DNA from: an uncultured Clostridia bacterium
GTDB taxonomy: Bacteria; Bacillota; Clostridia; Christensenellales; Borkfalkiaceae
Direction of reading: 5' to 3'
Length of the DNA stretch: 64,000 bases
NCBI GenBank assembly: GCA_947623655.1
Contig: CANQHG010000005.1
Coordinates: 1 to 64,000 of the forward strand
The notes below the pieces were generated by a model. The model made no database searches and was not told the origin of the DNA. It worked only from the letters and a program-made list of their open reading frames with translations. Position 1 is the first letter of the stretch. The number at the start of each line of letters is the position of its first letter. Below, one piece after another: positions 41,982-51,900 of this stretch. The position numbers and the translations under genes are program-made.

Positions 41982-43319
41982 TTACTCTGTCTTATCTTCG
42001 CTCTGAGGCGTGTGATTCTTGCGGCGTACGACGATCGCATAACAGACCGCCGCGGCAATTATAAAGCAAAGGATCGTTGCGATGACTGCCACCAGAACTT
42101 CGCTGACGCCGCCCGTCTCTTCGATCTCGAGAATCGTCGTATACGACTCGCGCGTTGCGATCTCTTCCGCGACACCCGCGATTTCCTCGGATTGCGCCAT
42201 CAATGCATCATAGATCTTCTCGAGAGAGGCGCCGAATTTCTGTTCGCGTTCAACATACTCGGCCTTCGTCGTCTCATCGCCGAGCAACTTGTCGATGGTA
42301 TCGATCTTCTTCTGAAGATCGGCGTTTTCCTCAGTGAGCGCGGCGATACGGGAATGAAATTCGCCGAACTGCGGCATGAGAGAAGAGGAAGCGCCGTCAA
42401 ATCCCTTATACTGCTCCAATAGGGCGGAAAGTTCCGTCTTCAGATCCTCGAGCTTTCTGCGGTTGAGATCCTGCTGTTCAACATAGGTATTGCGTCTGGA
42501 GCGCAACGTGTCGCTGTCCTCGCTGCCGGGAAGATATGCATTGACGGACAATTCGCTCGCCAATTCATTGTACATCACGCCGCTGAACACGGAATCGACG
42601 ATCTCACGCATATCGAGCAAAGGCAAATTTTTCGATTCCACATAGTACAGATTGCCGTAAGACGCCATCCAACCGTCGTAAAGGCCTATGATGTAATCGC
42701 GCTGTGAGACAAGAATTGCAAGCTTTTCCTCGTATGTCTGCGCCTGATTGTAAATTTTAAGCCGCGCCTGATATCCGTTATAGCCTGCTTCGTCTTTCAC
42801 GGAAAGTGCCTTGGTATCGCTGACCGCCTTGTTTTTGATCGACTCGATCAACTCTCTTTCAAAGACTTTGGCAACTTTTTTATCGGCAAAGACCCTCTCG
42901 TTAATGGAGATCAGATAGTATGTTTCGAAGAGTTCGTCTTCGTTCTTTACGGTCTCCTGTGATACTTTGATGGGATATTTTCCGTTGGGAAGCATGTTCT
43001 CGACATCCACACCCGCAAAGCGTTCGTCGGAGTTTTTCACCGTGTTGAGCGTTTCCTCCTCCACAAAGAACTGCCCGCTCCCGTAGCGATCGGAAGACGA
43101 CGCAGTGCGGACAACGTGGAAATTGAACTGCGCCTCGTACTGAGTTTTCTTGGGATTGATAAAATAATGGACAAACAATGTGAGGATCAAAGCGCCGACA
43201 AGCGATATCGCGAGGATCGCCAAAAATCTCTTCCATTGAAAGATCTCATGGCAAATCGCGCCCAGCGTAACGCCGTGCCTTTCTTCTTGCGTATCCGTTT
43301 GATTTTTTTCTTCTTCCAT
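41982..43319 (-). CDS. Wzz/chain-length-determinant-like membrane protein
   Basis: A 445-residue protein with two membrane segments, about residues 33-55 and 405-428, and a large outer region between, the topology of polysaccharide co-polymerases (Wzz/CapA type). The region has a coiled coil at about 270-375 (DLNRRKLEDLKTELSALLEQ and on). No tyrosine-kinase motif is present, and no polysaccharide genes adjoin it, so its role in surface-polymer length control is tentative. Upstream lie a perfect promoter, an inverted repeat and two Spo0A-box-like sites. Confidence 0.65.
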   Translation of the reverse strand: MEEEKNQTDTQEERHGVTLGAICHEIFQWKRFLAILAISLVGALILTLFVHYFINPKKTQYEAQFNFHVVRTASSSDRYGSGQFFVEEETLNTVKNSDERFAGVDVENMLPNGKYPIKVSQETVKNEDELFETYYLISINERVFADKKVAKVFERELIESIKNKAVSDTKALSVKDEAGYNGYQARLKIYNQAQTYEEKLAILVSQRDYIIGLYDGWMASYGNLYYVESKNLPLLDMREIVDSVFSGVMYNELASELSVNAYLPGSEDSDTLRSRRNTYVEQQDLNRRKLEDLKTELSALLEQYKGFDGASSSLMPQFGEFHSRIAALTEENADLQKKIDTIDKLLGDETTKAEYVEREQKFGASLEKIYDALMAQSEEIAGVAEEIATRESYTTILEIEETGGVSEVLVAVIATILCFIIAAAVCYAIVVRRKNHTPQSEDKTE

Positions 43320-43364
43320 ACCCCCTCCGAAATCATCTGTCGTAAAATATTAACAATATATCTA

Positions 43365-43460
43365 TTTGTTTACTAAGTCTATATTATACAAGTCACAAGA
43401 AAAAATGTCAACAAAAACAAAATCAAATTCGTCAAATTTCGACAAAGGTTAGTAAACAAA
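43365..43460 (-). promoter_or_regulatory. Regulatory region before the Wzz-like gene: promoter, Spo0A-like boxes and inverted repeat
   Basis: On the minus strand TTGACA (43406-43411), 17 bp, TATAAT (43383-43388) is a consensus promoter with start point near 43376. TTCGTCA (43428-43434) and TTCGACA (43438-43444) are Spo0A-like TGNCGAA boxes 10 bp apart. A 12-bp inverted repeat TTTGTTTACTAA (43365-43376) and TTAGTAAACAAA (43449-43460) flanks the promoter. Confidence 0.6.
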
Positions 43461-43477
43461 ACGAAAATAGGTCTATC

Positions 43478-44488
43478 TCAGCGCAGAGGAATTGCCGCCC
43501 GTGCATTGAGGCTGAGCGGTGAAAAATTCCCCGCGCGGTATTGGATCAGCCCTTCCGCCGCGATCATGGCGGCATTGTCCGTACAGTGTTTCCTTTCGGG
43601 AAGCACGAGCTTCAGTCCCGCTGTTTTGCATGCCTGTTGCAGTTTTTCCCGTAAATAGCCGTTTGCAACAACTCCCCCGCCTGCCGTAACGGTACCGACT
43701 TCCCGTTCGAACGCACCCTCCACTGTCTTTTCTACAAGAATATCAAGCGCGGCGGATTGGAAAGAAGCGGCGACGTCCGCCCGCGACCATTCCTCCTCCT
43801 TTTGTTCTTTGGTGTGCACATAATTTATGATGTGCGTCTTGAGGCCGCTGTAGGAAAAATCGTAGCCGCCAAGGCCCTTGAGCATTTTCGGCATCGGAAC
43901 GACGTTTTTCCCTTCTCTTGCAAGCCTTTCGACGTGCGGCCCGCCCGGATAGGGAAGTCCGAGAACGCGGGCGACTTTATCGAACGCTTCTCCCGCGGCG
44001 TCGTCGAGCGTGCCTCCGAGAATCTCAAACTCTGTTGCGGTTTTTGTATAGAGAATGGCCGTGTGTCCGCCGCTCGCGAGCAACGTAATAAAAGGAGGCG
44101 CGAGCGTTTCGTCCTCCAGATAACTCGCGGCAAGATGTCCGCGGATGTGGTTGACGCCGATGAGCGGGATATTCAGCCCGTATGCAAGCCCCTTTGCAAA
44201 AGAGAGACCAACGAGAAGCGCACCCAAAAGTCCCGCGCCATAAGTAACGGCTACGGCGTCGAGTTCTTCCTTTTTGACGTTTGCAGCATGCAAGGCCCTT
44301 TGGACGACCTCATCGACGGCAATACTGTGCGCACGGGAAGCGATCTCTGGCACGACTCCGCCGTACTTTGCCTGCTCGGCGGCAGAGGAAATAATTTCAT
44401 CGGATAGTAAAACGCGGCCCCGGATAACCGCCGCGGCCGTTTCGTCACATGAAGATTCAATTCCGAGTATGAGAGGTGTTTCTTTCAT
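43478..44488 (-). CDS. tsaD: tRNA N6-adenosine threonylcarbamoyltransferase (TsaD)
   Basis: A 336-residue enzyme that transfers the threonylcarbamoyl group to A37 of tRNAs. The ASKHA fold begins ILGIESSCDETAAAV; the metal ligands are His114 and His118 in VNHIRGHLA, and DDAAGEAFDKVARVLGLPYPGG and SYSGLKT follow. It is full length. It completes the t6A pathway begun by the Sua5-type gene at 4154-5167; tsaB and tsaE are not in the window. It is 56 bp downstream of prfB, with a CCCCGATCGGGG dyad in between. Confidence 0.96.
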   Translation of the reverse strand: MKETPLILGIESSCDETAAAVIRGRVLLSDEIISSAAEQAKYGGVVPEIASRAHSIAVDEVVQRALHAANVKKEELDAVAVTYGAGLLGALLVGLSFAKGLAYGLNIPLIGVNHIRGHLAASYLEDETLAPPFITLLASGGHTAILYTKTATEFEILGGTLDDAAGEAFDKVARVLGLPYPGGPHVERLAREGKNVVPMPKMLKGLGGYDFSYSGLKTHIINYVHTKEQKEEEWSRADVAASFQSAALDILVEKTVEGAFEREVGTVTAGGGVVANGYLREKLQQACKTAGLKLVLPERKHCTDNAAMIAAEGLIQYRAGNFSPLSLNARAAIPLR

Positions 44489-44544
44489 GATAAGGTTCTC
44501 TTCTCCCCCCTTGAGTCGAGCGCCCCGATCGGGGAGAGAAAGTC

Positions 44545-45642
44545 TTACGTCTTCTTCAGATAGTCGATTATAAAGCCTTGAATGTTGCCGTCCATCACCG
44601 CCTGTACGTCGCCCATTTCAAACCCCGTTCTGTGATCTTTTACGAGCGTATAGGGGCAGAATACATACGAGCGGATCTGAGAGCCCCATTCTATCTTCTT
44701 AGTCTCCCCTTTGAGCGCGGCTTCGTCCGCCATGCGCTGTTCGATCTGTTTCTCGAGTAGCTTGGATCGGAGGTATTTGAACGCCATTTCCTTGTTCTGA
44801 AGCTGGCTGCGTTCGTTCTGGCAGGTCACGACGATCCCCGTGGGGAAATGTGTGATGCGGATCGCTGTCTCCGTCTTGTTGACTTTCTGCCCGCCTGCAC
44901 CGGAACTGCGGTAAACGTCGATACGGATATCCTCGTCTTTGATCTCGATCTCGTTGTCGTCATCGACTTCCGGCATGACCTCGACGGAGGCAAAGGAGGT
45001 CTGGCGGCGCTTGTTCGCGTCGAAAGGAGAAATTCTGACGAGCCTGTGCACGCCAATCTCCGCCTTGAGGTAGCCGTAAGCGTTTTCGCCCTCGATTTTG
45101 AAGTCGACTGACTTCAGGCCCGCGGCGTCTCCGGCGAGACGGTCGATCTCCGTCACTTTATATCCCTGCATTTCGGCGTAACGGCAGTACATACGGTAGA
45201 GCATGGAGACCCAATCGCAGGCCTCTGTACCGCCCGCACCCGCATGGATTGATAAGAGCGCGTTGGAATTATCATATTTGCCGCGGAGAAGAGCTCTCAC
45301 GCGCATTTCTTCGATATCCGCTTCGGCGGCGGCGATCATCTTGTCGAGTTCGGGAACAAGCTCCTCTTCCTCGGTTTCCTCAATGAGATCGATGATCTCG
45401 TTTGCGTCGTCAAGCGCCTTTCGTCCTTTCTCGTAAGACGCGATCTTGTTTTCGATGGAAGATATCTCTCTGCCGATCTTGGCGGAACGCTCGAGGTCCT
45501 GCCATACTTCCGGCTTTTCCTGCTCCGCGCGCAACTCCTTGAGTTGCATGTAGCGATTGTCGATATCCAAGGCATATTTCGCCTCGCCCAAAGTGTCTTC
45601 GAGCGCCTTGATTTTGAGTCTGTAATCGTCTGCTTTGAACAT
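44545..45642 (-). CDS. prfB: Peptide chain release factor 2
   Basis: A 365-residue release factor that reads UGA and UAA. The anticodon-like region is present, and the catalytic GGQ lies in SSGAGGQKVNKTETAIRI. The frame is open from the canonical N-terminus, MFKADDYRLKIKALEDTLGE, through the point where many bacteria have the in-frame UGA autoregulatory +1 frameshift, so this organism lacks it. In the usual gene order secA-prfB, which is kept here: secA ends 121 bp upstream. Confidence 0.96.
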   Translation of the reverse strand: MFKADDYRLKIKALEDTLGEAKYALDIDNRYMQLKELRAEQEKPEVWQDLERSAKIGREISSIENKIASYEKGRKALDDANEIIDLIEETEEEELVPELDKMIAAAEADIEEMRVRALLRGKYDNSNALLSIHAGAGGTEACDWVSMLYRMYCRYAEMQGYKVTEIDRLAGDAAGLKSVDFKIEGENAYGYLKAEIGVHRLVRISPFDANKRRQTSFASVEVMPEVDDDNEIEIKDEDIRIDVYRSSGAGGQKVNKTETAIRITHFPTGIVVTCQNERSQLQNKEMAFKYLRSKLLEKQIEQRMADEAALKGETKKIEWGSQIRSYVFCPYTLVKDHRTGFEMGDVQAVMDGNIQGFIIDYLKKT

Positions 45643-45763
45643 AAATACCTTGATTTCAATGATTGAGTCTTTGAGAGAATGTGCCGTAAATGCCGCTCAT
45701 GCCGAGAGAGTTATCCCCCGACGCGCATTTTTGTCGCACGAAACGCGGCAAGAGCGCCGAACA

Positions 45764-48703
45764 TCAGAACGGTTTCCCGTGGCATTTCTTGTATTTGAGC
45801 CCGCTGCCGCAGGGACAAGGATCGTTCGGGCCCGGCTTTTTCATCTTCTTCATGGTCGCGGGGTTAAACTTTTCGGAACCGCTCGTCTTGAGTGCATCCA
45901 CATTAACGGCCGCGGGCACGGCGGGCATTGCAACGGTCGGCGCCTGCGCGGGATTTCCGCCGCTCTGCGCCTCTGTTTCGCCGCTTTCTGCCTCTTCCTC
46001 TTCGGATTTTTGCTCCGCTTCGGCCTGTGCGGGCGCGGCGGGACGGGATTCGGTCGGCATGATACGTTGTACCGAGGGCTGGCGGATCTGAACTTCCGCT
46101 TTCAGCAAAATGGCGATCGTGCGTTCCTGAATGCGTTCAATCATCTCATCGAACATTTCAAGCCCCTCTTTTTTGTAGGCGATGATGGGGTCGGACTGTG
46201 CATACGCCTGCAAACGAATGCCTTTGCGAAGCTGATCCATCGCGTCGATATGGTCGATCCAGTTATTATCGACGACGCGCAACAATATCCGCCTCTCCAC
46301 ATCTGCAAAATCGATCTGCGTCTGTTCGCGGATACGTACGATCTTTTCTTCGTAACATTCGGTGGCTTTCTTGGAGATCTTGTCGATCGCAGTGTCGTAT
46401 TCCCATTTTTCGAGCTTTTCGCGGGTAACGAAGTTGGTTCCTTTCGGCAAGATCTTCTGTTCGAGCGCCGTGTTAAGATCTTCCTCGTTCCACTTCTCGG
46501 GCATGTCTTCGATGTTGACCGCCTGCCGCACGACGCTTCTCACATAATCGGGAATGTACATCAAGACCTGTTGGTGCACGTCTTCCCCGCGGATGACCTT
46601 CATACGCTCTGCGTACATGATCATACGCTGCGTGTTCATAACATCATCATATTGCAAGACGTTCTTACGCGTTGCAAAGTTCTTGCCTTCGATTTGCTTC
46701 TGCGCGTATTCGATGAGCCGCGTGAGAAGTTTGCTCTCGAGACATTCGTCCTCATTCATTTTGGACATTTCGTAGATGCGTTTCATACGCTCGCCGCCGA
46801 AACGCACCATGAGATCGTCTTCGAGAGAAAGGAAGAACACACTCGCACCGATATCGCCCTGACGTCCGGAACGGCCGCGGAGCTGATTGTCGATACGGCG
46901 GGACTCGTGCCGTTCGGTACCGATGATACAAAGCCCCCCCGCCTCAATAACTTTCTCTTTTTCGGCGTCTGTCTGCTCTTTGTATTTGTTGTAGAGTTCC
47001 TGATATCTCTCGCGGACCTTTTGGGTCTCCTCGTCAAGTTCGGCATAGCTCGTGGCGAGCTCGATCGTCTCGTGTTCGACCCCCTCTTCGCGCAGCCTCT
47101 TCTTCGCGAGGTATTCGGGGTTGCCGCCGAGCAAAATATCCGTGCCGCGGCCCGCCATGTTGGTGGAAATTGTGACCGCGCCGAACCTGCCCGCTTGCGC
47201 AACGATCTCTGCCTCGCGTTCATGGTTCTTTGCGTTTAAGATGTTATGCTGAATTCCGTTTCTCCGCAAAAGTCTCGAAAGTTCTTCCGATTTTTCGACA
47301 GAAACGGTACCCACAAGGATGGGTTGTCCTTTTTCGTGGCGTTCGGCGATCTCGCGTACGATCGCCTTTTTCTTGCCCTCGACCGTAGAAAAGATCCTGT
47401 CGTGCTGGTCCTCTCTGCGTACGGGTTTGTTGGTGGGGATCTCTATAACGTCGAGCGAGTATATCGTACGGAATTCCCCCTCTTCCGTCTTGGCGGTACC
47501 CGTCATGCCCGAGAGCTTCTTATACAGGCGGAAATAGTTCTGGAATGTGATCGTCGCGAATGTCTTGTTCTCCTCGCGGATCTTCACCCCCTCTTTCGCC
47601 TCGATCGCCTGATGCAAGCCGTCCGAATAGCGGCGGCCGATCATGAGACGACCCGTAAACTCATCGACGATGATGATCTCGTCGTCTTTGACGATATATT
47701 CTTCGTTGAGATGGAAGAGCATATGCGCCTTGAGCGCTTGCTGAATGTGATGGTTGAGCTCGGCGTGTTCGATCTCGGCAATGTTTTCGACCCCGAAAAA
47801 TTGCTCCGCTTTCGCCGCGCCGTATTCCGTGAGCTGAACTTGCTTATCTTTACGCTCTACAACATAGTCCCACTCGAGCGCCTCCGCTTCGGCAAGTTTA
47901 CGCTCGCCCGCCTTTTTGTCGTTCTTTTTCTTGTTCTGCGCCGCCTCGAGTTCGTCGTCGAAACCGCCCTTGAGCGTTCTCACAAAACGGTCGACCTGCG
48001 CATACAGCTCCGAGGACTTGTCTCCTTTGCCGGAAATGATGAGCGGCGTCCTCGCTTCATCGATGAGAATGGAGTCGACCTCGTCGACGATCGCAAAATT
48101 CAGCTCGCGCTGTACCATCAGCTTCAAGTCTGATTTGAGATTGTCGCGCAAGTAGTCAAAGCCGAACTCGTTGTTCGTGCCGTAGGTAATATCACTGTTA
48201 TATGCCGCACGTTTGTCGTCATCGCTCATGCCGGGGACGACAACGCCCACCGTCAGCCCCATAAAACGATGTACTTTCCCCATCCATTCCGCGTCGCGGC
48301 GGGCGAGATAGTCGTTAACCGTAACAATATGCACGCCCTTGCCGCTCAAGGCTTCAAGGTATGCGGGAAGCGTCGCAACAAGCGTTTTTCCTTCGCCTGT
48401 CTTCATCTCGGCAATACGGCCCTGAAACAGACAGATACCGCCGACGATCTGGACATGAAAATGCCTCATGCCGAGAACGCGCCCGCTCGCCTCCCTCAAT
48501 GCCGCAAACGCGTCGGGTAAGATCTGCTCGAGCGTTTCCCCCTTGGCAAGCCGACCGCGGAAGATCTGCGTTTGTGATTGCAACTCACTGTCGCTCATCG
48601 CCGCATATTTTGGCGCAAGCTTTTCAACTTCATCGGCAGTTTTATTCAGTTTTTTCAGACTGCGCCTGCCGTCTCTGTTTTTAATATAACGAATTAGTCC
48701 CAT
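45764..48703 (-). CDS. secA: Preprotein translocase ATPase SecA
   Basis: The 979-residue motor that drives protein export through SecYEG. Walker A is MKTGEGKT (residues 100-107), the DEAD box is in IVDEVDSILIDEAR, and the helicase-like half has FGAVTISTNMAGRGTD and GRSGRQGDIGAS. The C-terminal zinc-binding SEC-C motif DPCPCGSGLKYKKCHG is complete. A long low-complexity Ala/Glu/Gln/Pro linker (about residues 860-950) precedes it. A single Spo0A-like box TTTGTCGAA lies upstream (48828-48836), of uncertain meaning. Confidence 0.98.
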   Translation of the reverse strand: MGLIRYIKNRDGRRSLKKLNKTADEVEKLAPKYAAMSDSELQSQTQIFRGRLAKGETLEQILPDAFAALREASGRVLGMRHFHVQIVGGICLFQGRIAEMKTGEGKTLVATLPAYLEALSGKGVHIVTVNDYLARRDAEWMGKVHRFMGLTVGVVVPGMSDDDKRAAYNSDITYGTNNEFGFDYLRDNLKSDLKLMVQRELNFAIVDEVDSILIDEARTPLIISGKGDKSSELYAQVDRFVRTLKGGFDDELEAAQNKKKNDKKAGERKLAEAEALEWDYVVERKDKQVQLTEYGAAKAEQFFGVENIAEIEHAELNHHIQQALKAHMLFHLNEEYIVKDDEIIIVDEFTGRLMIGRRYSDGLHQAIEAKEGVKIREENKTFATITFQNYFRLYKKLSGMTGTAKTEEGEFRTIYSLDVIEIPTNKPVRREDQHDRIFSTVEGKKKAIVREIAERHEKGQPILVGTVSVEKSEELSRLLRRNGIQHNILNAKNHEREAEIVAQAGRFGAVTISTNMAGRGTDILLGGNPEYLAKKRLREEGVEHETIELATSYAELDEETQKVRERYQELYNKYKEQTDAEKEKVIEAGGLCIIGTERHESRRIDNQLRGRSGRQGDIGASVFFLSLEDDLMVRFGGERMKRIYEMSKMNEDECLESKLLTRLIEYAQKQIEGKNFATRKNVLQYDDVMNTQRMIMYAERMKVIRGEDVHQQVLMYIPDYVRSVVRQAVNIEDMPEKWNEEDLNTALEQKILPKGTNFVTREKLEKWEYDTAIDKISKKATECYEEKIVRIREQTQIDFADVERRILLRVVDNNWIDHIDAMDQLRKGIRLQAYAQSDPIIAYKKEGLEMFDEMIERIQERTIAILLKAEVQIRQPSVQRIMPTESRPAAPAQAEAEQKSEEEEAESGETEAQSGGNPAQAPTVAMPAVPAAVNVDALKTSGSEKFNPATMKKMKKPGPNDPCPCGSGLKYKKCHGKPF

Positions 48704-48854
48704 TTTATATGACCTCGAACGGCTCTTTTAAAGGAGCACAGATTTTCACTAGTCTATTTTACTATATTTTTCCAAAAAATCAAAGCGATTTGCAGGGGTT
48801 TTCAAGAATTTCATACATTCGACAAAGAATGACACATATTGCCCACCCCCCCAC

Positions 48855-48946
48855 CCCCCTCCTTGGGAGGGGGCTGTTTCCTCGGCTCCTCCTGAGGAGC
48901 TCTCGTCGTAGGCGACAAAAAAGACCGACTTGTTTCCAAGTCGGCC
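48855..48946 (-). repeat. Stacked hairpins between the giant gene and secA
   Basis: Three hairpins follow each other: CCCCCTCC/GGAGGGGG (48855-48873), GCTCCTC/GAGGAGC (48885-48900) and GTCG/CGAC (48905-48916). A fourth, the terminator GGCCGACTTG/CAAGTCGGTC with loop GAAA (48923-48946), is followed on the minus strand by six T and ends the giant-gene transcript. The remainder of the 257-bp gap shows AT-rich DNA with the secA promoter region. Confidence 0.6.
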
Positions 48947-48960
48947 TTTTGTTATCGCAC

Positions 48961-51900
48961 TTAGGCGTTTTGCGCTAAGAACTGAATCAGCATGTCAGCA
49001 TCGGCAGTGTTTGCAAACCACAATGTTTCCGGTTGCTGTTTTTCGGTTTGATATTTCAAACCAGGCAGCTTTTCGCTTGCCAGGAGCTCTGCGGTAAGGG
49101 CGATAGAAGTCCATCCCCAACTCTGAGGCATTGTTTCATCCTCAAAAATCGCAGCGCCATACAGCCAAGGTTGGAAAGCACCGTCCGTCAACACGCTGTC
49201 CTTGTCGACATATACGCGTCCCCATGCGTGTTCGTTGGGCCCAACTTCGCCATCAAGGCCTTTCAGCGTTCCGGCGGCATTTGTCCAGTTCCCTTCTTCA
49301 TCTTTGTCCTCAAGCGTCACATAGAAGTTTGCCGCTATCGAGTCGATCGTCGTATGCACAAGATGCACAATACCGTCGCCGTTCCAAAGCGTCCTGTTTT
49401 GGGTGTTATCCGCTGTGTTCTCAATATTGCAATTTTTCAAAGTGACCTCGGGATTGCTGTTCAGCCACAGAAGAATGTAGTAGTTTCCTCTTACATTTAC
49501 GCTGTCAAAGGTGAAGTTCTTTGTATCGTCCTGAATGTAGAACGCACACCTCGCATCGCCTTCAATAGTGAAGTTCTTGAACGTCACGCCATTTTGCGGT
49601 CCGAAGTAGAACAGATATCCTGCATTCATCGCAAGTTTGGAAGTGATCGTGTGTCCTTTGCCGTCAAACGTAAAGTTTGCGGGAACTGCACCATTATAGT
49701 TGTTTCCCTGCGCGTCGTCATGGTTTCTAAAGTACAAATCGATGAATGTCGTATATGTATATTTCGTTGTGCTTTGATACCATGTGTATGTCTGCAAATC
49801 GTCGCTCGTCACGGTGAGGTCATTGAGAAGTTCTACTGTCTCGCCTTCTTTTACTGCACGGAACGCTTCTTGAAGGGTAGTGTAATAAGTCTCGTTGATT
49901 TTTGCGTCAATACCGACAAACTCAATCGTGACATCTTTCACATCATTGACGGCTTTCATGGCCTCTTCCTGTTCGGAAGCGACGCCTGTTTCGTAGCGGC
50001 CGAAAACTTCGCCGTATCTGAGAGTAGCGTTCGGAGCCTGGTTCTTCTCCGCATTCGAGTGGTCGACATAAATCGTGACACCCGTAATCGTGTTACCCGT
50101 GATCGTGCCGTCATTGTTCAACATACCTGCAATCGCGCCTACGTCACGCCATGCGCGGATCGTGGTATCGGAAATGGTGCATCCCGTAATGATGAGAGTG
50201 TCTCCCGAAACCTGACCGACAAAACCGCCGATCTTATCGCCTGTGTTATAATTGTTGTTGGGAGCCTCGTCAACATATGCGACGCCGTTGACGGTGCACC
50301 CTTCAACGGAGCAATTTCTCAAAATGAGCCCGCTGTGTGCGTAGCCCGTAAGAGCCGCTACAAAGTGTGCGCCGTTGACTGTGGCGTTCTTGATGTGAAT
50401 GTTTTCAAGCGTAGCATTGTTTGATACTCCCGCAAGGGCGCCGGCATAGCGTCCTGCCGTAACAGTTGCGCCGTCGATCGTGAGATTTTTGATCGTTGAA
50501 CCGTTCGCAGAACCAAAAAGACCTGCTTGCTCATTCGTTCTGATCGCATCGCCACCGTCCTGCCCGTGGGGAACATTGAGATGAGAAATGGTGTAATTGT
50601 TTCCGTCAAACGTACCTGCGAAAGTAACTTGGGAATCTTTCGATGCGATCGGGGTCCACTCTTTGTTGTCGAGATCGATATCGTCCGTAAGGGTTACTGT
50701 GACATCAAGACAATTATTCCCCTCATTCACGATTTCCGCAAAGGTGGTAAGGCCTTTAAGATCGTTAATAGTCCACTGGTCCCCATTCATTACAAGGCCG
50801 TTCCAGTTGATTTTCAAATCGTTGTTCTCGAGTGTAAGACCGGTAAGAGGAACATTATTCTTAGCATTGCCGATAAATCCATGGTAATTAAGGCGCACCG
50901 ATTTATCTGTTATAACAGTTACCTCGCCGCTGTTGCCGCGGAGCGTAACGTTGTTTTCACCTCTGCCTGCAATCGCACCGACGCCATTGGAATCTTCATC
51001 GTCTTTCGAGAATACTCGTTCAACAGTAAGGGTCACACCGTCAATAGTGCAATTCTCAATCAGATTATTTGCTTGAGCGATTCCGCTGACAGCACCGATT
51101 GCCGAATAACCCGCCTTGGTCACTCTAATATTAATGTTGGTATAGCAACCAGAGATTGAGCTACCATCTTCACCAAGCCATCCTGCAATCCCGCCTGCAT
51201 ACTGCCAGTTGTTTTCAACGTAGCTCCCTTCGCTCGCCTCAACGCGACAATTATCAACGTTAACATATCCTTTGCCGATAATCCCCCCCGTATATTGGAA
51301 GCCCTTAACAACTACTGTGCCTTTAACAGTAATATTGCTGATGTGCGCACCGGGGAAAGACTCTCCGACGAGAACCGCAACGCAGTGGGTATCATTGTTG
51401 TGGAAAACATAGGCATTCTCTATCGTCAGATTGCGAATCGTAGCACTGCGGACGCTACCAAACAGACCCAGTTGCTGATTGTACTGATTTTGGGGTGCAA
51501 GATTTGTTACGTAAAGGTTTGTAAGCTTATAACCCTGCCCGTCGAAAATTTCGGCGAAAGGTGCGCTTTCCTCGGGATTAGAAAATCCAATGGGAGCCCA
51601 AGGTGCATCTTCGCCGCCAAGGTCAAACCCCGCCTCAAGCAAAATTGTTGCGCCTGCGTAGGTGTTGCCTTCGTTTACGCTGTCACGGAAAGCCTCGAGA
51701 CCGCCGAGTGTATAGATATGATACCCCTCGTCGACATAATTCCCGTCGCCGTCCCAGTGCATCGAATGGGTATATCCTGCCGTCCCGTCTTCATCTTTCT
51801 CAAGAACAAGCGTCAACGTCGTGTTGGTAACTTTAACTGTATCGGGAATCTTAGAAGCACCACCAAACAGGAAGTAATTTTCGGGATGAGCCGCGTTCTT

